This document shows, one piece after another, positions 25,630 to 37,600 of a DNA stretch of 64,000 nt. Location of the stretch: positions 301,501-365,500 of the forward strand of contig NC_014551.1 in NCBI RefSeq assembly GCF_000196735.1, read 5' to 3'. Position numbers and translations under genes: made by a program. Source of the DNA: Bacillus amyloliquefaciens DSM 7 = ATCC 23350. GTDB lineage: Bacteria > Bacillota > Bacilli > Bacillales > Bacillaceae. Below the pieces are notes generated by a model that ran no database searches, was not told where the DNA came from, and worked only from the letters and a program-made list of their open reading frames with translations. Position 1 is the first letter of the stretch, and each line of letters begins with the position of its first letter.

Positions 25630-26064
25630 ATGAATATTTACAGACCGGCAGGATTTTGGATCAGATTGGGAGCCTTAGTACTCGACTATTTAATTACTTC
25701 AGTGCCTCTGGCGATTATTTTTATGCTGGCAACAGGAAAAGATCCGAATGATAGCACAATGATCAGCATCATTTTGACTCTTTATTCTCTTTTGCTCCCA
25801 GTTTACTGGAACGGTTACGTTATCGGCAAAAAGATTTGCGGTATCCGCATTGTCAAAAAAGACGGCACTCAGGTAGGCTTTCTTACTATGATTTTAAGAG
25901 TGCTTGTGGGCGCTTTAATATATGGCGTGACGTTTGGAATCGGTGTGATCGTGAGCGCCTTCATGGTCGGAATGAGAGAAGACAAACGGTCAATCCACGA
26001 TTTTGTAGCAGGAACGTATGTCACATACGCGCTGCCGGATGAATCGATTGAAAAGAGCGAATAA
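25630..26064 (+). CDS. yckC: RDD-family membrane protein YckC
   Basis: The 144-residue protein has three hydrophobic segments and the RDD pattern: GFWIRLGALVLDYLIT at the start with the conserved R and D, GYVIGKKICGIRIVKKDG in the middle, and a last acidic/basic segment RSIHDFVAGTYV. RDD proteins are small integral membrane proteins, some thought to move Na+ or compatible solutes; the role of YckC is not known. ATG 25630 follows GAGGGG and is 14 bp after the dehydrogenase stop, so the two are probably co-transcribed. Confidence 0.85.
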   Translation: MNIYRPAGFWIRLGALVLDYLITSVPLAIIFMLATGKDPNDSTMISIILTLYSLLLPVYWNGYVIGKKICGIRIVKKDGTQVGFLTMILRVLVGALIYGVTFGIGVIVSAFMVGMREDKRSIHDFVAGTYVTYALPDESIEKSE

Positions 26065-26080
26065 TTTCGCTCTTTTTTTT
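26055..26080 (+). terminator. Terminator after yckC
   Basis: GAGCGA-ATAATT-TCGCTC is followed by eight T and overlaps the last codons and stop of yckC. Confidence 0.85.
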
Positions 26081-26137
26081 TGCATAAAAACTGGATGAAG
26101 GCACAACATATTACAAACGTTAAAGGAGGAAAGAGTC

Positions 26138-26461
26138 ATGAAAAAAGCTGCGTTATCATTGGCTGCGTTTTTCATTACGGCAATGGTTTTCACAATGCCG
26201 GCACACGCCGCTGAAACGAAAATGCCTTCAACAATGTCACTTACGCAACAGCAGAAAAAAGAAATTGAATCACTTGAAAAAGAAATACTCGAAAAACGCA
26301 AACATGTCATTTCCAAATATGTTGAGTACGGCGTCCTGCCGAAAGAAAAAGCAGAGCATATTAAACAGCATATGGACAGGCACTTTAATATGATGAAACA
26401 AAACGGCTTTATTCCAAAGCCTCCCCCTCATAAACTGGAAAAACGGCATCATCATTCTTAA
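26138..26461 (+). CDS. yckD: Secreted DUF2680 protein YckD
   Basis: The 107-residue product has a clear signal peptide: KKAALSLAAFFITAMVFTMPAHAAET, with two lysines, a hydrophobic core and an AHA-AE cleavage site near residue 25. The mature part is a charged helix (TQQQKKEIESLEKEILEKRKHVISKYVEYGVL) with a His-rich tail ending KRHHHS. This is the DUF2680 pattern. It should be exported. Its function is unknown; the histidines might bind metal, but that is only a guess. Start ATG 26138 after AAAGGAGGAAAG. Confidence 0.85.
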   Translation: MKKAALSLAAFFITAMVFTMPAHAAETKMPSTMSLTQQQKKEIESLEKEILEKRKHVISKYVEYGVLPKEKAEHIKQHMDRHFNMMKQNGFIPKPPPHKLEKRHHHS

Positions 26462-26487
26462 GCATCCGGCAAGTCGGATGCTTTTTT
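26461..26487 (+). terminator. Terminator after yckD
   Basis: AGCATCCG-GCAAG-TCGGATGCT is followed by TTTTT. It starts at the last base of the yckD stop codon. Confidence 0.85.
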
Positions 26488-26506
26488 GTTTTTATCGGGA
26501 TTGCTT

Positions 26507-26520
26507 TGAAACGCGTTTCA
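26507..26520. promoter_or_regulatory. 14-bp perfect palindrome upstream of yckE
   Basis: TGAAACGCGTTTCA is a perfect inverted repeat between the yckD terminator and yckE. It resembles a CcpA cre site in its arms (TGAAA/TTTCA), but the centre CGCG departs from the cre core. It may be an operator of a LacI-type regulator. Confidence 0.5.
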
Positions 26521-26523
26521 TAA

Positions 26524-26545
26524 CGTATGATATTAATATCATACG
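26524..26545. promoter_or_regulatory. 22-bp perfect palindrome upstream of yckE
   Basis: CGTATGATATTAATATCATACG is perfectly symmetric over 22 bp. It ends 6 bp before the AGGAGG ribosome site of yckE, and the -10 region of the promoter must lie in or next to it. An operator is the simplest reading. Confidence 0.5.
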
Positions 26546-26559
26546 CATCAGGAGGATGA

Positions 26560-28002
<1,443 letters not shown>

Positions 28003-28006
28003 AAGT

Positions 28007-28035
28007 TCCCTGAGAGAAATATGATTCTCTCAGGG
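28007..28035. terminator. Bidirectional terminator between yckE and comJ
   Basis: TCCCTGAGAGA-AATATGAT-TCTCTCAGGGA has an 11-bp perfect stem. TTTC follows on the plus side and A-rich sequence flanks the other side. Confidence 0.85.
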
Positions 28036-28042
28036 ATTTCTT

Positions 28043-28441
28043 TTACATTGCGGCCGCATCAATAATATACGTATCTGCATGAAGATCGGATATTTCGGCA
28101 GGCACTGAATAACAGGTAAGGCTGTATCGGCCTTTCGGAAGATCGAAGAAAAGCCTTTTTGACATCACGCTTTCAATTTCAATCCCATCTTTTACAGCCT
28201 CGAAGGGAACAGTCGCTTTTTTCTCATAGGATGGCACCGGCTCATTTGTGTTCAGCCTCAGGACGATAAATGCCTTCGTATTTCTCCCTGCTTCAAATGA
28301 AACAGCATCGTCAGCCTCCGCGTATCCTTTTTCAATGGCTTCATCGGTCCAATCGATAACAGGCGGTTCTGAATCTTTTTGGAAGATTGTAAATTGATGA
28401 TAAGAAATGGTCAGTTCTTGCGGTTTCCATGATTTAATCAA
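28043..28441 (-). CDS. comJ: Competence nuclease inhibitor ComJ (Nin)
   Basis: ComJ (Nin) inhibits the DNA-entry nuclease NucA and is made with it in competent cells. The 132-residue product matches B. subtilis Nin in length and pattern (ELTISYHQFTIF, IDWTDEAIEKGYAEADDAVSFE, FDLPKGRYSLTCYSVPAE). The protein is acidic, as expected for an inhibitor of a DNA-binding nuclease. It starts 20 bp downstream of the nucA stop, so both are in one operon. Confidence 0.92.
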   Translation of the reverse strand: MIKSWKPQELTISYHQFTIFQKDSEPPVIDWTDEAIEKGYAEADDAVSFEAGRNTKAFIVLRLNTNEPVPSYEKKATVPFEAVKDGIEIESVMSKRLFFDLPKGRYSLTCYSVPAEISDLHADTYIIDAAAM

Positions 28442-28461
28442 TGCGCTGTTCCTCCTGTTTT

Positions 28462-28908
28462 TTACTTGATTTTAAATAATACTCTCGTTCCGTCTGGATC
28501 ATTGGTAAGCTGGTGTCCGACCCAAGAGCCGGCTCCGCGGTTGTCTGCCGGAGAAATATATTCTACGGAGGCATTATTTCCGCCCTGTTTACAAACCGCC
28601 ATCGGCCATTCATCCCTATCGTATCCTGTTTTTACAGGCACATGTTTAAGAGATTGTTCACGCCGCTTATGTACTCCGTCTCTGTCAATGGTGCATATGC
28701 TGGAATGTCCTTCTTTTATCGCGTCCTTAATATGCTTTGCTGTTTCCGGATATCGATCGGACGGAAATAGGATTACCTTGTCGTAATCACTCTTCTGAAC
28801 GGTCTGCTCGTTATCTGAGAAAATATCACCCTTGATCAGGGCCGCGACTGCTCCGGCAATGATGATAAGAACAAGCAGCAGTGCTTTTAATGTTTTCAAG
28901 AGTATCAA
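28462..28908 (-). CDS. nucA: DNA-entry nuclease NucA
   Basis: NucA cuts bound donor DNA at the surface of competent cells to help uptake. The 148-residue protein has an N-terminal membrane anchor ([19 protein letters not shown]). Its exported domain has the nuclease motif around [20 protein letters not shown] and [11 protein letters not shown], and ends [16 protein letters not shown], as in the NucA/NucB family with its D-x-x-E-W-P site. A single AAAA-N5-TTTT ComK half-box lies about 72-84 bp upstream. I recall tlpC upstream of this pair in B. subtilis; here the space is non-coding. Confidence 0.93.
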   Translation of the reverse strand: MILLKTLKALLLVLIIIAGAVAALIKGDIFSDNEQTVQKSDYDKVILFPSDRYPETAKHIKDAIKEGHSSICTIDRDGVHKRREQSLKHVPVKTGYDRDEWPMAVCKQGGNNASVEYISPADNRGAGSWVGHQLTNDPDGTRVLFKIK

Positions 28909-29213
28909 TCACCTCCAGTTTTAAATTGCTGTGAAGCTGGTCCAAGAATAAAGCAGAATCGTCCCGCTGTAAAGCTGTTAAAATATATTTTTCAGCCGCA
29001 ATTCTGCTGAATATCTGTAAAACCGTCCGTACAAATCCGCTTTATCCAAATAAAAAACCGATCAGAAAGTGTTTTTTGCCGTTTCTCTATTCAGAAATGA
29101 ATGATTGCGGCCGTCTGAATAATTGGCTATTATAGCGATAAGCTCACCGGCAGGGTAATTCGTCGGCGAGTTTCCGCCCCGTGACGGTTTGTAATTCTGC
29201 GCGACGGAACGAT
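28909..29213. other. Non-coding gap between nucA and hxlB with one ComK-type AT box
   Basis: I see no convincing gene in these 305 bp. It contains AAAATATATTTTT at 28980-28992, which fits one ComK AT box (AAAA-N5-TTTT). A second box at the usual 8, 18 or 31 bp spacing is not evident, so ComK control of nucA is only suggested. In B. subtilis the chemoreceptor gene tlpC lies here; none is present. Confidence 0.5.
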
Positions 29214-29244
29214 AAAAAGACGGCCATCTTATAAGAAGGCCGTC
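29214..29244 (-). terminator. Terminator after hxlB
   Basis: On the minus strand GACGGCC and GGCCGTC pair around a 12-base loop and are followed by TTTTT. Confidence 0.8.
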
Positions 29245-29250
29245 AGCATG

Positions 29251-29808
29251 TCATTCCAGATTCGCATGTTTTGTAAACATATCTGCCGAATTCAGTTCTT
29301 TTTTCTCCATGATTTTTAGGATAACCGCATCATAAAACAGCAGAAGAGTTTGTTCGAATAAAGAACCCATCGGCTGAATCGTCTTTCTGTCTCCGTCTGT
29401 CTCTTCCTTAGGAGAGCCTGGGATCGTTATCGTGAGATCCGCAAGTTTGCCGAGACTCGAGGCGGGGTTAATCGTTAATGCAGTGATGATGCCGTTAAGG
29501 CTTTTGGCTTTTTCGGCTGTGTGGAGGAGACTTTTTGTTTCTCCTGAGCCGGAGCCGATGATGACGAGACCGCCTTCTTGGAGGGGAGGGGTAAGCGTCT
29601 CACCGACAATGTAAGCGTTCAGTCCGATATGCATCATCCTCATGGCGAACGCTTTAGCCATAAAACCGGAACGGCCGGCTCCGGATGTGAAGATCTGATC
29701 TGCCGATAAAATCTGCTCCGCAAGCTTGTCAGCTTCACTGTCGGCTATTAATGATGCGGTACGGGATAATTCATTCAGGATGTCATGTAAGTATTCAGTC
29801 GTTTTCAT
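29251..29808 (-). CDS. hxlB: 6-phospho-3-hexuloisomerase
   Basis: HxlB converts hexulose-6-phosphate to fructose-6-phosphate, the second step of the ribulose monophosphate route that removes formaldehyde. The 185-residue protein has the SIS sugar-isomerase fold: FTSGAGRSGFMAKAFAMRMMH near residues 36-56, the GSGSGET phosphate loop near 82, and a second Ser/Thr site in ITALTINPASSLGKLAD. Its ATG overlaps the hxlA stop by four bases (ATGA), so translation is coupled. Confidence 0.94.
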   Translation of the reverse strand: MKTTEYLHDILNELSRTASLIADSEADKLAEQILSADQIFTSGAGRSGFMAKAFAMRMMHIGLNAYIVGETLTPPLQEGGLVIIGSGSGETKSLLHTAEKAKSLNGIITALTINPASSLGKLADLTITIPGSPKEETDGDRKTIQPMGSLFEQTLLLFYDAVILKIMEKKELNSADMFTKHANLE

Positions 29809-30440
29809 GATCCTTGTGTGATCAGCTGTTTCATTTTTGAAGCAGCATCCGCTTTATCGTCAGCGCCCGTAATCCCTCCGCCAACAATGATTAAATCCGG
29901 GTTTTGTTTGATGGCTTCAGGAAGCGTATCAAGTTTAATGCCTCCGGCAATTGCGGTTTTTGTGTTCTTGACCGCTTTTTTAATCGCCGTCAGTTCCCCG
30001 AATGAATTTTTTCCTTCTGCTTGAAGATCATAACCTGTGTGAACACAAATATAATCAACACCGAGTTGGTCAATTTCTGTTGCCCGTGTTTCAAGGTCTT
30101 TTACGTTAATCATATCGACGAGGATTTTTTTCTGCTGCTTTTTTGCTTCAGAAACCGCCCCTTTGATCGTTGAGTCATCTGTTGCCCCTAAAACGGTGAT
30201 GATGTCGGCTCCCGCTTCTGCCGCTTTCATAATCTCGTAACCGCCCGCATCCATGATTTTAAGATCAGCAAGCACTTTCAGATGAGGAAAGGCCTCCTTC
30301 ATTTGCTGTACGGCTCTCAGTCCTTCATTAATGACAACCGGAGTGCCGATTTCAACAACATCTATATATTGTTCGACCTCTTTCACAAGTTCAATTGCTT
30401 CAGGAATATTCACTAAGTCTAATGCGAGCTGTAATTCCAC
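29805..30440 (-). CDS. hxlA: 3-hexulose-6-phosphate synthase
   Basis: HxlA joins formaldehyde to ribulose-5-phosphate. The 211-residue TIM-barrel protein of the OMP-decarboxylase suprafamily shows LQLALDLVN at strand 1, VVEIGTPVVINEG, the key metal/phosphate block VLADLKIMDAGGYEIMKAAEAGAD near residue 58, VHTGYDLQ, and the phosphate site AIAGGI/VGGGIT. GTG 30440, after GAGGAG at a slightly long 10-bp gap, gives the family N-terminus; the frame is open back to 30509. Expression is activated by HxlR with formaldehyde. Confidence 0.94.
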   Translation of the reverse strand: MELQLALDLVNIPEAIELVKEVEQYIDVVEIGTPVVINEGLRAVQQMKEAFPHLKVLADLKIMDAGGYEIMKAAEAGADIITVLGATDDSTIKGAVSEAKKQQKKILVDMINVKDLETRATEIDQLGVDYICVHTGYDLQAEGKNSFGELTAIKKAVKNTKTAIAGGIKLDTLPEAIKQNPDLIIVGGGITGADDKADAASKMKQLITQGS

Positions 30441-30522
30441 TTTATATCCACTCCTCTTCTTAATGTATTTACATTCTATAGAGCGTCCCGCATGTTGAGA
30501 AGTACGCACTTTGAAGTCTAAT

Positions 30523-30540
30523 AGTTACCTTGAGGATACT
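30523..30540. promoter_or_regulatory. Candidate HxlR-binding inverted repeat
   Basis: AGT-TA-CCT-TG-AGG-AT-ACT is an interrupted inverted repeat about 85-100 bp upstream of the hxlA start in the hxlA/hxlR divergent gap. HxlR is known to bind just upstream of hxlAB, but I cannot confirm that this is the site. Confidence 0.35.
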
Positions 30541-30671
30541 GTCCCCGCAGGCAATGCGCTTTGTTTCAGCAAAACTGCGTGGTAGTATAAACTGATGAAA
30601 GCTCTGTGAAAAAGTAAGTGTGTATTAATAGATGATGAACATACGAAAAGTCAGAGGAAGGAGAGTTGTCC

Positions 30672-31034
30672 GTGAGCCGAATGGATAAGAAGACGTTTAA
30701 TTGCGAAAAGGAATTGACGCTTGCCGTGATAGGCGGGAAGTGGAAAATGCTGATTATGTGGCACTTGGGGAAAGAAGGAACGAAGCGGTTTAATGAGCTG
30801 AAAGCTTTAATTCCTGATATTACGCACAAAATTCTTGTGAATCAGCTCAGGGAGCTGGAGCAGGATCTGATCGTTCACAGGGAAGTTTACCCTGTCGTCC
30901 CTCCGAAAGTGGAGTACTCTTTAACGGCGCAAGGAGAGAGCCTTATGCCGATTCTGGACGCCATGTATAAGTGGGGAAAAGAATATATGGAATTAATCAA
31001 CATTGATAAAACTGCAATTAAGGAATCTTTTTGA
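30672..31034 (+). CDS. hxlR: Formaldehyde-responsive activator HxlR
   Basis: HxlR is the type protein of the HxlR/DUF24 winged-helix family and activates hxlAB when formaldehyde is present. The 120-residue protein has the family cysteine in [19 protein letters not shown], then [28 protein letters not shown] (helix-turn-helix) and the wing [13 protein letters not shown]. That cysteine is the residue adducted by formaldehyde in homologues. GTG 30672 is 9 bp from AAGGAG and gives the B. subtilis N-terminus; TTG 30666 lies too near the ribosome site. It is divergent from hxlA. Confidence 0.94.
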   Translation: MSRMDKKTFNCEKELTLAVIGGKWKMLIMWHLGKEGTKRFNELKALIPDITHKILVNQLRELEQDLIVHREVYPVVPPKVEYSLTAQGESLMPILDAMYKWGKEYMELINIDKTAIKESF

Positions 31035-31066
31035 AGCGCTCTATGTAAAATAGAGTGCTTTTTTTT
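31035..31066 (+). terminator. Terminator after hxlR
   Basis: AGCGCTCTAT-GTAAA-ATAGAGTGCT is followed by seven T and starts right after the stop codon. A second, weaker hairpin with a T run lies near 31090-31130. Confidence 0.85.
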
Positions 31067-31248
31067 GCGGGTTAATGAAATCATATTGCGAACGGTTGAA
31101 CCTCCTGTTTCGGTTCTTGCGCTTTTTTTCTTGTATCGGCTTACATATGTTAACTTTTTTCATTCTGCCATAATGGGATATTCGGCAGATTTTATACTAT
31201 AGTTTAAAGATTTTTAATTTTACGTAAATAATATTTTTTGAAAATAAA

Positions 31249-31264
31249 TTGCGGGATGCCGCAA
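31249..31264. promoter_or_regulatory. ComA box 1 of the srfA promoter
   Basis: TTGCGG-GATG-CCGCAA is an exact match to the ComA~P consensus TTGCGG-N4-CCGCAA. It is centred about 106 bp upstream of the predicted srfA start point. Confidence 0.9.
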
Positions 31265-31291
31265 AAATCCCTCTGGATTTGTCGGAATTTT

Positions 31292-31307
31292 TTTCGGTGT
31301 GCCGCAT
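31292..31307. promoter_or_regulatory. ComA box 2 of the srfA promoter
   Basis: TTTCGG-TGTG-CCGCAT matches the consensus at 10 of 12 positions. It lies 43 bp (four helical turns) from box 1, so two ComA dimers can bind the same face of the DNA, as at B. subtilis srfA. Confidence 0.85.
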
Positions 31308-31327
31308 GAAACTTTTCACCCATTTTT

Positions 31328-31356
31328 CGGTGATAAAAACAATATTTTCATATAAA
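31328..31356 (+). promoter_or_regulatory. Candidate srfA promoter
   Basis: TATAAA at 31351-31356 is a fair -10. The hexamer 17 bp upstream (CGGTGA) is a poor -35, as expected for a ComA-dependent promoter. The leader to the srfAA start would be about 260 nt, similar to the long leader in B. subtilis. Confidence 0.5.
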
Positions 31357-31623
31357 GTGAACGTAAGTAGATATATAGAAATTCATGAAGAAATAGGTAA
31401 ACCTTTCGTGCTTACAATCTTGACTTTTGTCTGGATTTCCCATAATTTGATGCCGAAATTTCGGTCTTTACAAGTAATGGATGACGGATTTCGGCGGTGT
31501 TTTGAATCGGGATGTTTTGGAGGTAAGTGGTTCTTTTGGCTTGAGAATGAGTTAGGGACATTGAGGGAGGCTGTTTCTAAGGAAGAATTGACAATTTTAT
31601 CTTAAAAAGGGAGGCGTACACAT

Positions 31624-34600
31624 ATGGGAATAACTTTTTATCCTTTAACAAATGCTCAAAAACGTATCTGGTATACAGAGAAATTCTATCCGCACACAAG
31701 TATTTCAAACCTTGCCGGCTTCGGGAAACTCATTTCTGAAGACGGGGTACAAGCCCATTTCGTTGAGAAAGCGATACAGGAATTCGTCCGGCGGCATGAG
31801 TCGATGAGAATCCGTCTTCGGCTTGATGATGAGGGGGAGCCCGTTCAATATGTGAGCGAATACCGTCCGCTGACTATCAAGCATACAGATATCAGGCAAG
31901 CCGGTTGCTCTGCGGACGAGCTGTCAAAATGGGGGCGTGACGAGGCAAGCAAGCCTCTGGCGTTATATGATCAGGATTTGTTTCGTTTTTCCGTGCACAC
32001 CATCAGCGAAAAAGAGGTTTGGTTCTATGTTAATGTGCATCACGTTATTTCAGACGGAATTTCCATGACGATTCTGGGCAATACGATTACCGATATTTAT
32101 TTGGAGCTTTCGGGCGGAGCAAGTGAGAACGAGGCGGAGATTCCTTCCTTTATCGAGCACGTGCTGACAGAGCAGGAATATGTGCAGTCGAAGCGGTTCA
32201 AAAAGGATCGGGATTTTTGGAACGGACAGTTTGAGACCGTACCGGAGCTTGTGTCTTTAAAACGGAGCCAGGCAGATGCGGGGCTTGATGCGAAACGGTT
32301 TTCTCAAGAAATTCCTCATGACCTGTACGGCCGGATTCAATCATTCTGCGGGGAGCATAAGGTCAGCGTTCTTTCTCTGTTCCAGTCAGCTCTGATCGCT
32401 TATCTCTACAAAGTAACAGGCCGGGATGACGTCGTCACGGGTACGTTTATGGGAAACCGGACGAATGCGAAGGAAAAGCAAATGCTCGGGATGTTCGTAT
32501 CTACGGTGCCTGTGCGGACAAGCGTTGACGGAGGACAGTCGTTCTTGGAATTCGTCAAAGGCCGGATGAAGGATCTGATGAAAATTCTCCGCCACCAAAA
32601 GTATCCGTATAACCTGCTTGTCAATGATTTGCGCGCTTCGAAAAGTTCGCTGAGCAGATTGTTTACAGTATCTCTGGAGTATCAGGTGATGCAGTGGCAG
32701 AAAAAAGAGAATCTGTCCTTCTTGACAGACCCGATCTTCAGCGGAAGCGGAACAAATGATATTTCGATTCATGTGAAGGAACGATGGGACACCGGGAAAT
32801 TGACGATTGATTTTGACTATCGCAGTGACATATTCAAAGCCGAGGAAATTAAATCTGTTTCTGAACGTCTGATCACGCTGATTGAAGATGCGATTTCATC
32901 TCCTGATCGCGTAATTGATGAGCTCGCTCTTCTTTCGGATTCTGAGAAAGAGATGCTTCTGAAACGGGCCTCCGGCAATCAGGTGGCTTATCGCAAGGAG
33001 ATGACGATTCCGGCGCTGTTTGAAGAGAAAGCGAAGACACTGTCTGACAAACCCGCGGTTGTATATGAAGGCCGAACATTGTCCTATCGCACATTACATG
33101 ATCAGTCAAACCGTATCGCTGGACGCCTTCTTAAAGCCGGGATATCAGCGGACTCTCCTGTCGCGGTGCTGCTCGGCCGTTCTGAACGTGTCATTGCGGC
33201 AATATTGGGAATTTTGAAAGCGGGCAGCGCATATGTGCCGATCGATCCTGACTTTCCGGCGGATCGGATTCAGTACATATTGGAGGACAGCGGAGCGAAG
33301 GCCGTTCTGACAGAGGCCGGGATACAGGCGCGTGAAACTGATGCTGAATGGATTGATTTTGACGAGGCCGTTCAGTATGAGGCGGCTGCTGAAGGTGTCG
33401 GCACTCAATCAGACCGGCTGGCTTACATTATCTATACGTCCGGCACAACGGGGCGGCCGAAAGGCGTGATGATTGAACACCGGCAAGTTCATCATCTGGT
33501 TCAATCACTCCAGCAGGAGATATATCAATGCGGTGAACAGACATTAAGAATGGCGCTTTTGGCTCCGTTTCATTTTGATGCGTCCGTCAAACAGATTTTT
33601 GCCTCACTTCTTCTGGGTCAGACGCTTTATATCGTGCCGAAAACAACTGTAACGAACGGCTCGGCACTGCTGGACTATTATCGCCAAAACCGGATTGAAG
33701 CCACCGACGGAACGCCTGCGCATCTGCAGATGATGGTTGCGGCGGGAGATGTCAGCGGAATTGAACTGCGCCACATGCTCATCGGCGGAGAAGGCCTGTC
33801 TGCAGCTGTTGCTGAACAGCTGCTGCAACTCTTTCATCAAACGGGCAGAGCGCCGCGGCTGACAAATGTCTACGGGCCAACGGAGACGTGCGTAGATGCG
33901 TCCGTGCACCCGGTGTCAGCAGATAACGGAATGATGCAGCAGGCGGCGTACGTTCCGATCGGAAAACCGCTCGGAAATGCCCGGCTGTATATATTGGATA
34001 AACACAAACGGCTTCAGCCCGACGGTACGGCCGGTGAGCTGTATATCGCTGGAGACGGTGTAGGCCGCGGCTATTTAAATCTTCCGGATTTGACCGCAGA
34101 GAAGTTTTTGCAAGACCCGTTCAGTGAGAGCGGCCGCATGTACCGTACGGGTGATATGGCACGCTGGCTGCCGGACGGCACAATCGAATATATCGGCCGT
34201 GAAGATGATCAGGTGAAAGTCCGCGGCTACCGCATTGAGCTGGGAGAAATTGAAACGGTGCTCAGAAAAGCTCCGGGCGCGGCGGAGGCCGTCGTGCTGG
34301 CACGGCCGGATCAGCAGGGCAGCTTGGATGTTTGCGCCTATATCGTTCAGGAGAAAGGAACCGAGTTTCATCCTGCCGAGTACAGGGAGTATGTGTCCAA
34401 ACACCTTCCTGATTACATGGTGCCTGCTTACTTTACAAAAACGGATAAAATTCCGCTCACGCCGAGCGGGAAGGCGGACCGCAAAAAGCTGTTCGCGCTT
34501 GATGTGCAGGCTGTCAGTTCGTCCGAGTATGCCTCACCGAGAAATGAAACGGAGGAAACGCTCGCCGTCATCTGGCAGGAAGTACTCGGCATGGACAAGG

Positions 34601-37600
34601 CGGGTATTTATGATCATTTCTTCGAGTCAGGCGGTCATTCATTAAAGGCAATGACGCTTCTGACGAAAATTCATAAGCAAATGGGCGTTGAAATTCCGCT
34701 GCAGTACTTGTTTGAGCATCCGACAATCGCGGCGCTTGCCGATTATGCGGCAAGCCGAAACGAAGGACCGGCTTTCAGTACGATTGAGCCGGCTGAGAAG
34801 CAAGCGAGCTATCCGCTTTCTCTCGCTCAGCAGCGGGTTTATATCGCGAGCCAATTTGAAGATGCGGGAGTCGGGTATAACATGCCGGCGGCAGCCATGA
34901 TCGAAGGCGCTTTAGATCGTGAAAAACTTGAGCGTGCATTTTCTGCCTTAATCAGCAGACATGAAGCGCTCAGAACATCGTTTCAATCAGAAGACGGCAC
35001 GCCGAGACAGGTGATTCATGAGCAAGTTCCATTTCATATTGAAGTGATTGAAGCGGGCGGAAGAACGAATGAGCAGGTCATGAAGGACTTTGTGCGCCGT
35101 TTTGAGCTGGAAGAGGCGCCGCTGTTCAGAATCGGTCTGCAAACGCTCGGTCACAATCGCCATATGATGCTGTTTGATATGCACCACCTTATTTCAGACG
35201 GGGTGTCTATTTCCATCATGCTGAAGGAACTTGCAGACATCTATGGCGGAAAACAGCTGCCTGAATTGAGCATTCAATATAAAGATTACGCCGTCTGGCA
35301 GGCGGAACGGGCGGAAGAAGGCTACAAGAAGGAGCGGGCATACTGGAAGGAAGTCTTCAGCGGCGAACTGCCGGTGCTTCAGCTGCTCCCTGATTATCCG
35401 CGGCCGCAGGTGCAAAGCTTTGAAGGTGACCGCGTGTCAGTCAAGCTGCCGAAAACGCTGCGGGAACGGCTGCAAAAGCTTGCCGAGAAAAACGGAGCCA
35501 CCCTTTACATGGTGCTGTTATCGGCATATTATACGCTGCTTTCTAAATATTCAGGACAGGAAGACATCATCGTAGGGACACCGTCAGCGGGAAGACACCA
35601 TTCTGATACTGAGGGGTTGATCGGGATGTTTGTCAACACCCTTGCGCTGCGGAGCACCGTGAAGCAGGATCAGACATTTACAGGCTTGTTAGGCCATGTG
35701 CGCAAGCAGGTGCTGGACGCGTTTTCTCATCAGGACTATCCGTTTGAGTGGCTGACCGAGGAACTGAATGTGCCCCGGGATATGAGCAGGCACCCGATAT
35801 TTGATACGATGTTCAGCCTGCAAAATATTTCGGACGGAATTCCGGAGATCGGTAATCTGACACTGTCTCTTCATGAAACAAACTTCAATATCGCCAAGTT
35901 CGATCTGACAATGCAGGCCAGGGAGACGGCAGAAGGCGTTGCGCTTGATCTGGACTATTGCACGAAGCTGTTTAAGCGGTCGACTGCTGACCGTATGCTT
36001 ACGCATTATGTCCGCCTGCTGGAGAGCGCGGCAGCTCAGCCGGAAGCGAAAATCAGCGAATATGATCTGCTTTCTGAACGGGAGGCTTTGAACCAATTAC
36101 AGCGGTTCAACCCGGAACGCACGGCATACCCGAAAGATCAAACGATCGTGCAGATCTTTGAAGAACAGGCTCAAAAGAACCCGGACCGGACGGCTCTTCA
36201 GTTCGAAGGGGAAACCCTGTCGTATCAACAGCTGAATGAACGGGCCAACAGGCTTGCGCGGCATATTCTTTCGGCCGGGGGCAGCGGAAAAACCGCGGCT
36301 GTTTTGTGTGAACGGTCATTGGATATGATTGTTTCCATTATGGCTGTGTTAAAAGCGGGGTCCGCCTATGTGCCGATTGATCCTGAGCATCCGGTTCAGC
36401 GGATTCAGCATTTCTTCCGTGACAGCGGGGCGAGTGTGCTCCTGACTCAGCGAAGCCTCAAGCCGATTGCGGAAAAAGCCGGTTTTCAAGGCGTCATCTT
36501 GCTTGCTGATGATGAGGAGAGCTATGAAAAGGACTCTCACAATCTCGCGTTGCCGTTTGATTCAAAAACCATTGCGAATCTCACTTATACATCAGGCACG
36601 ACGGGAACGCCGAAAGGAAACATCGTCACACATGCCAACATATTACGGACGGTAAAAAACACGAACTATTTGACCGTTTCTGAAGAAGACACGGTGCTCG
36701 GACTGTCAAACTACGTCTTTGACGCCTTTATGTTTGATATGTTCGGTTCGCTGTTAAACGGTGCAAAGCTTGTGATCGTTCCGAAAGATACGGTGCTGGA
36801 CATGTCCCGCTTGTCCCGTGTGATCAAACGGGAGAATGTAAGCATTCTGATGATTACGACGGCCCTGTTCCACCTGCTTGTTGATATGGAGCCGTCCTGT
36901 CTGACGACGCTTCGGAAAATCATGTTCGGGGGCGAAAGAGCGTCTGTTGAGCATGTCAAGAAGGCGCTTGCGGCAGTCGGAAAAGGAAGACTGCTCCATA
37001 TGTACGGCCCGTCGGAAAGCACTGTATTTGCGACATACCATCCAGTGGATGTCATTGAAGAGGATGCGATCTCCGTTCCGATCGGAAAACCGGTCAGCAA
37101 TACGGAAATCTTCATCATGAACAAGGCCGGGCGAATACAGCCGGCAGGCATCCCGGGAGAACTGTGCGTCAGCGGGGAAGGCCTCGTAGAAGGCTACTAC
37201 AACCGTCCTGAACTGACGGAAGAAAAATTTGTAAAACATCCGTTTAAGGAAGGTGAACGGATGTATAAAACGGGCGACTTGGCCAGATGGCTGCCGAATG
37301 GCGATATCGAGTTTATCGGACGTATCGACCATCAGGTGAAAATCCGGGGACAGCGGATTGAGCTTGGCGAAATTGAGCATCAGCTCCAAAGTCATGACCA
37401 GGTTCAGGAATGCATCGTGCTCGCTGTAGACCAGGGCGCGGGTGACAAACTTCTTTGCGCGTACTTTGTCGGCCTTAGAGAAATATCTTCCCGGGAACTG
37501 AGGGAGCATACGGCGAAGGATCTCCCGGCTTATATGATTCCGGCCGTCTTTATTCAAATGGATGAATTGCCTCTTACAGGAAACGGAAAAATTGACAGGC

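Noticed and set aside
26507-26520. CcpA cre site for yckE
   Set aside because: The arms fit but the central CGCG does not match the cre core, so it is kept only as an unassigned palindrome.
28980-28992. Complete ComK box for nucA
   Set aside because: Only one AAAA-N5-TTTT element is present. No second box at the standard spacing was found.
31249-31605. 118-codon open frame in the srfA leader, ending 18 bp before srfAA
   Set aside because: Its TTG start lies inside ComA box 1, upstream of the promoter. Internal starts have no ribosome site and the protein resembles nothing I know. The frame looks open by chance.
36754-37557. 267-codon minus-strand frame inside srfAA
   Set aside because: Antisense to the A2 domain of srfAA, in GC-rich codons that leave long opposite frames. 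The composition is rich in R, F and H, as in shadow frames, with no ribosome site.
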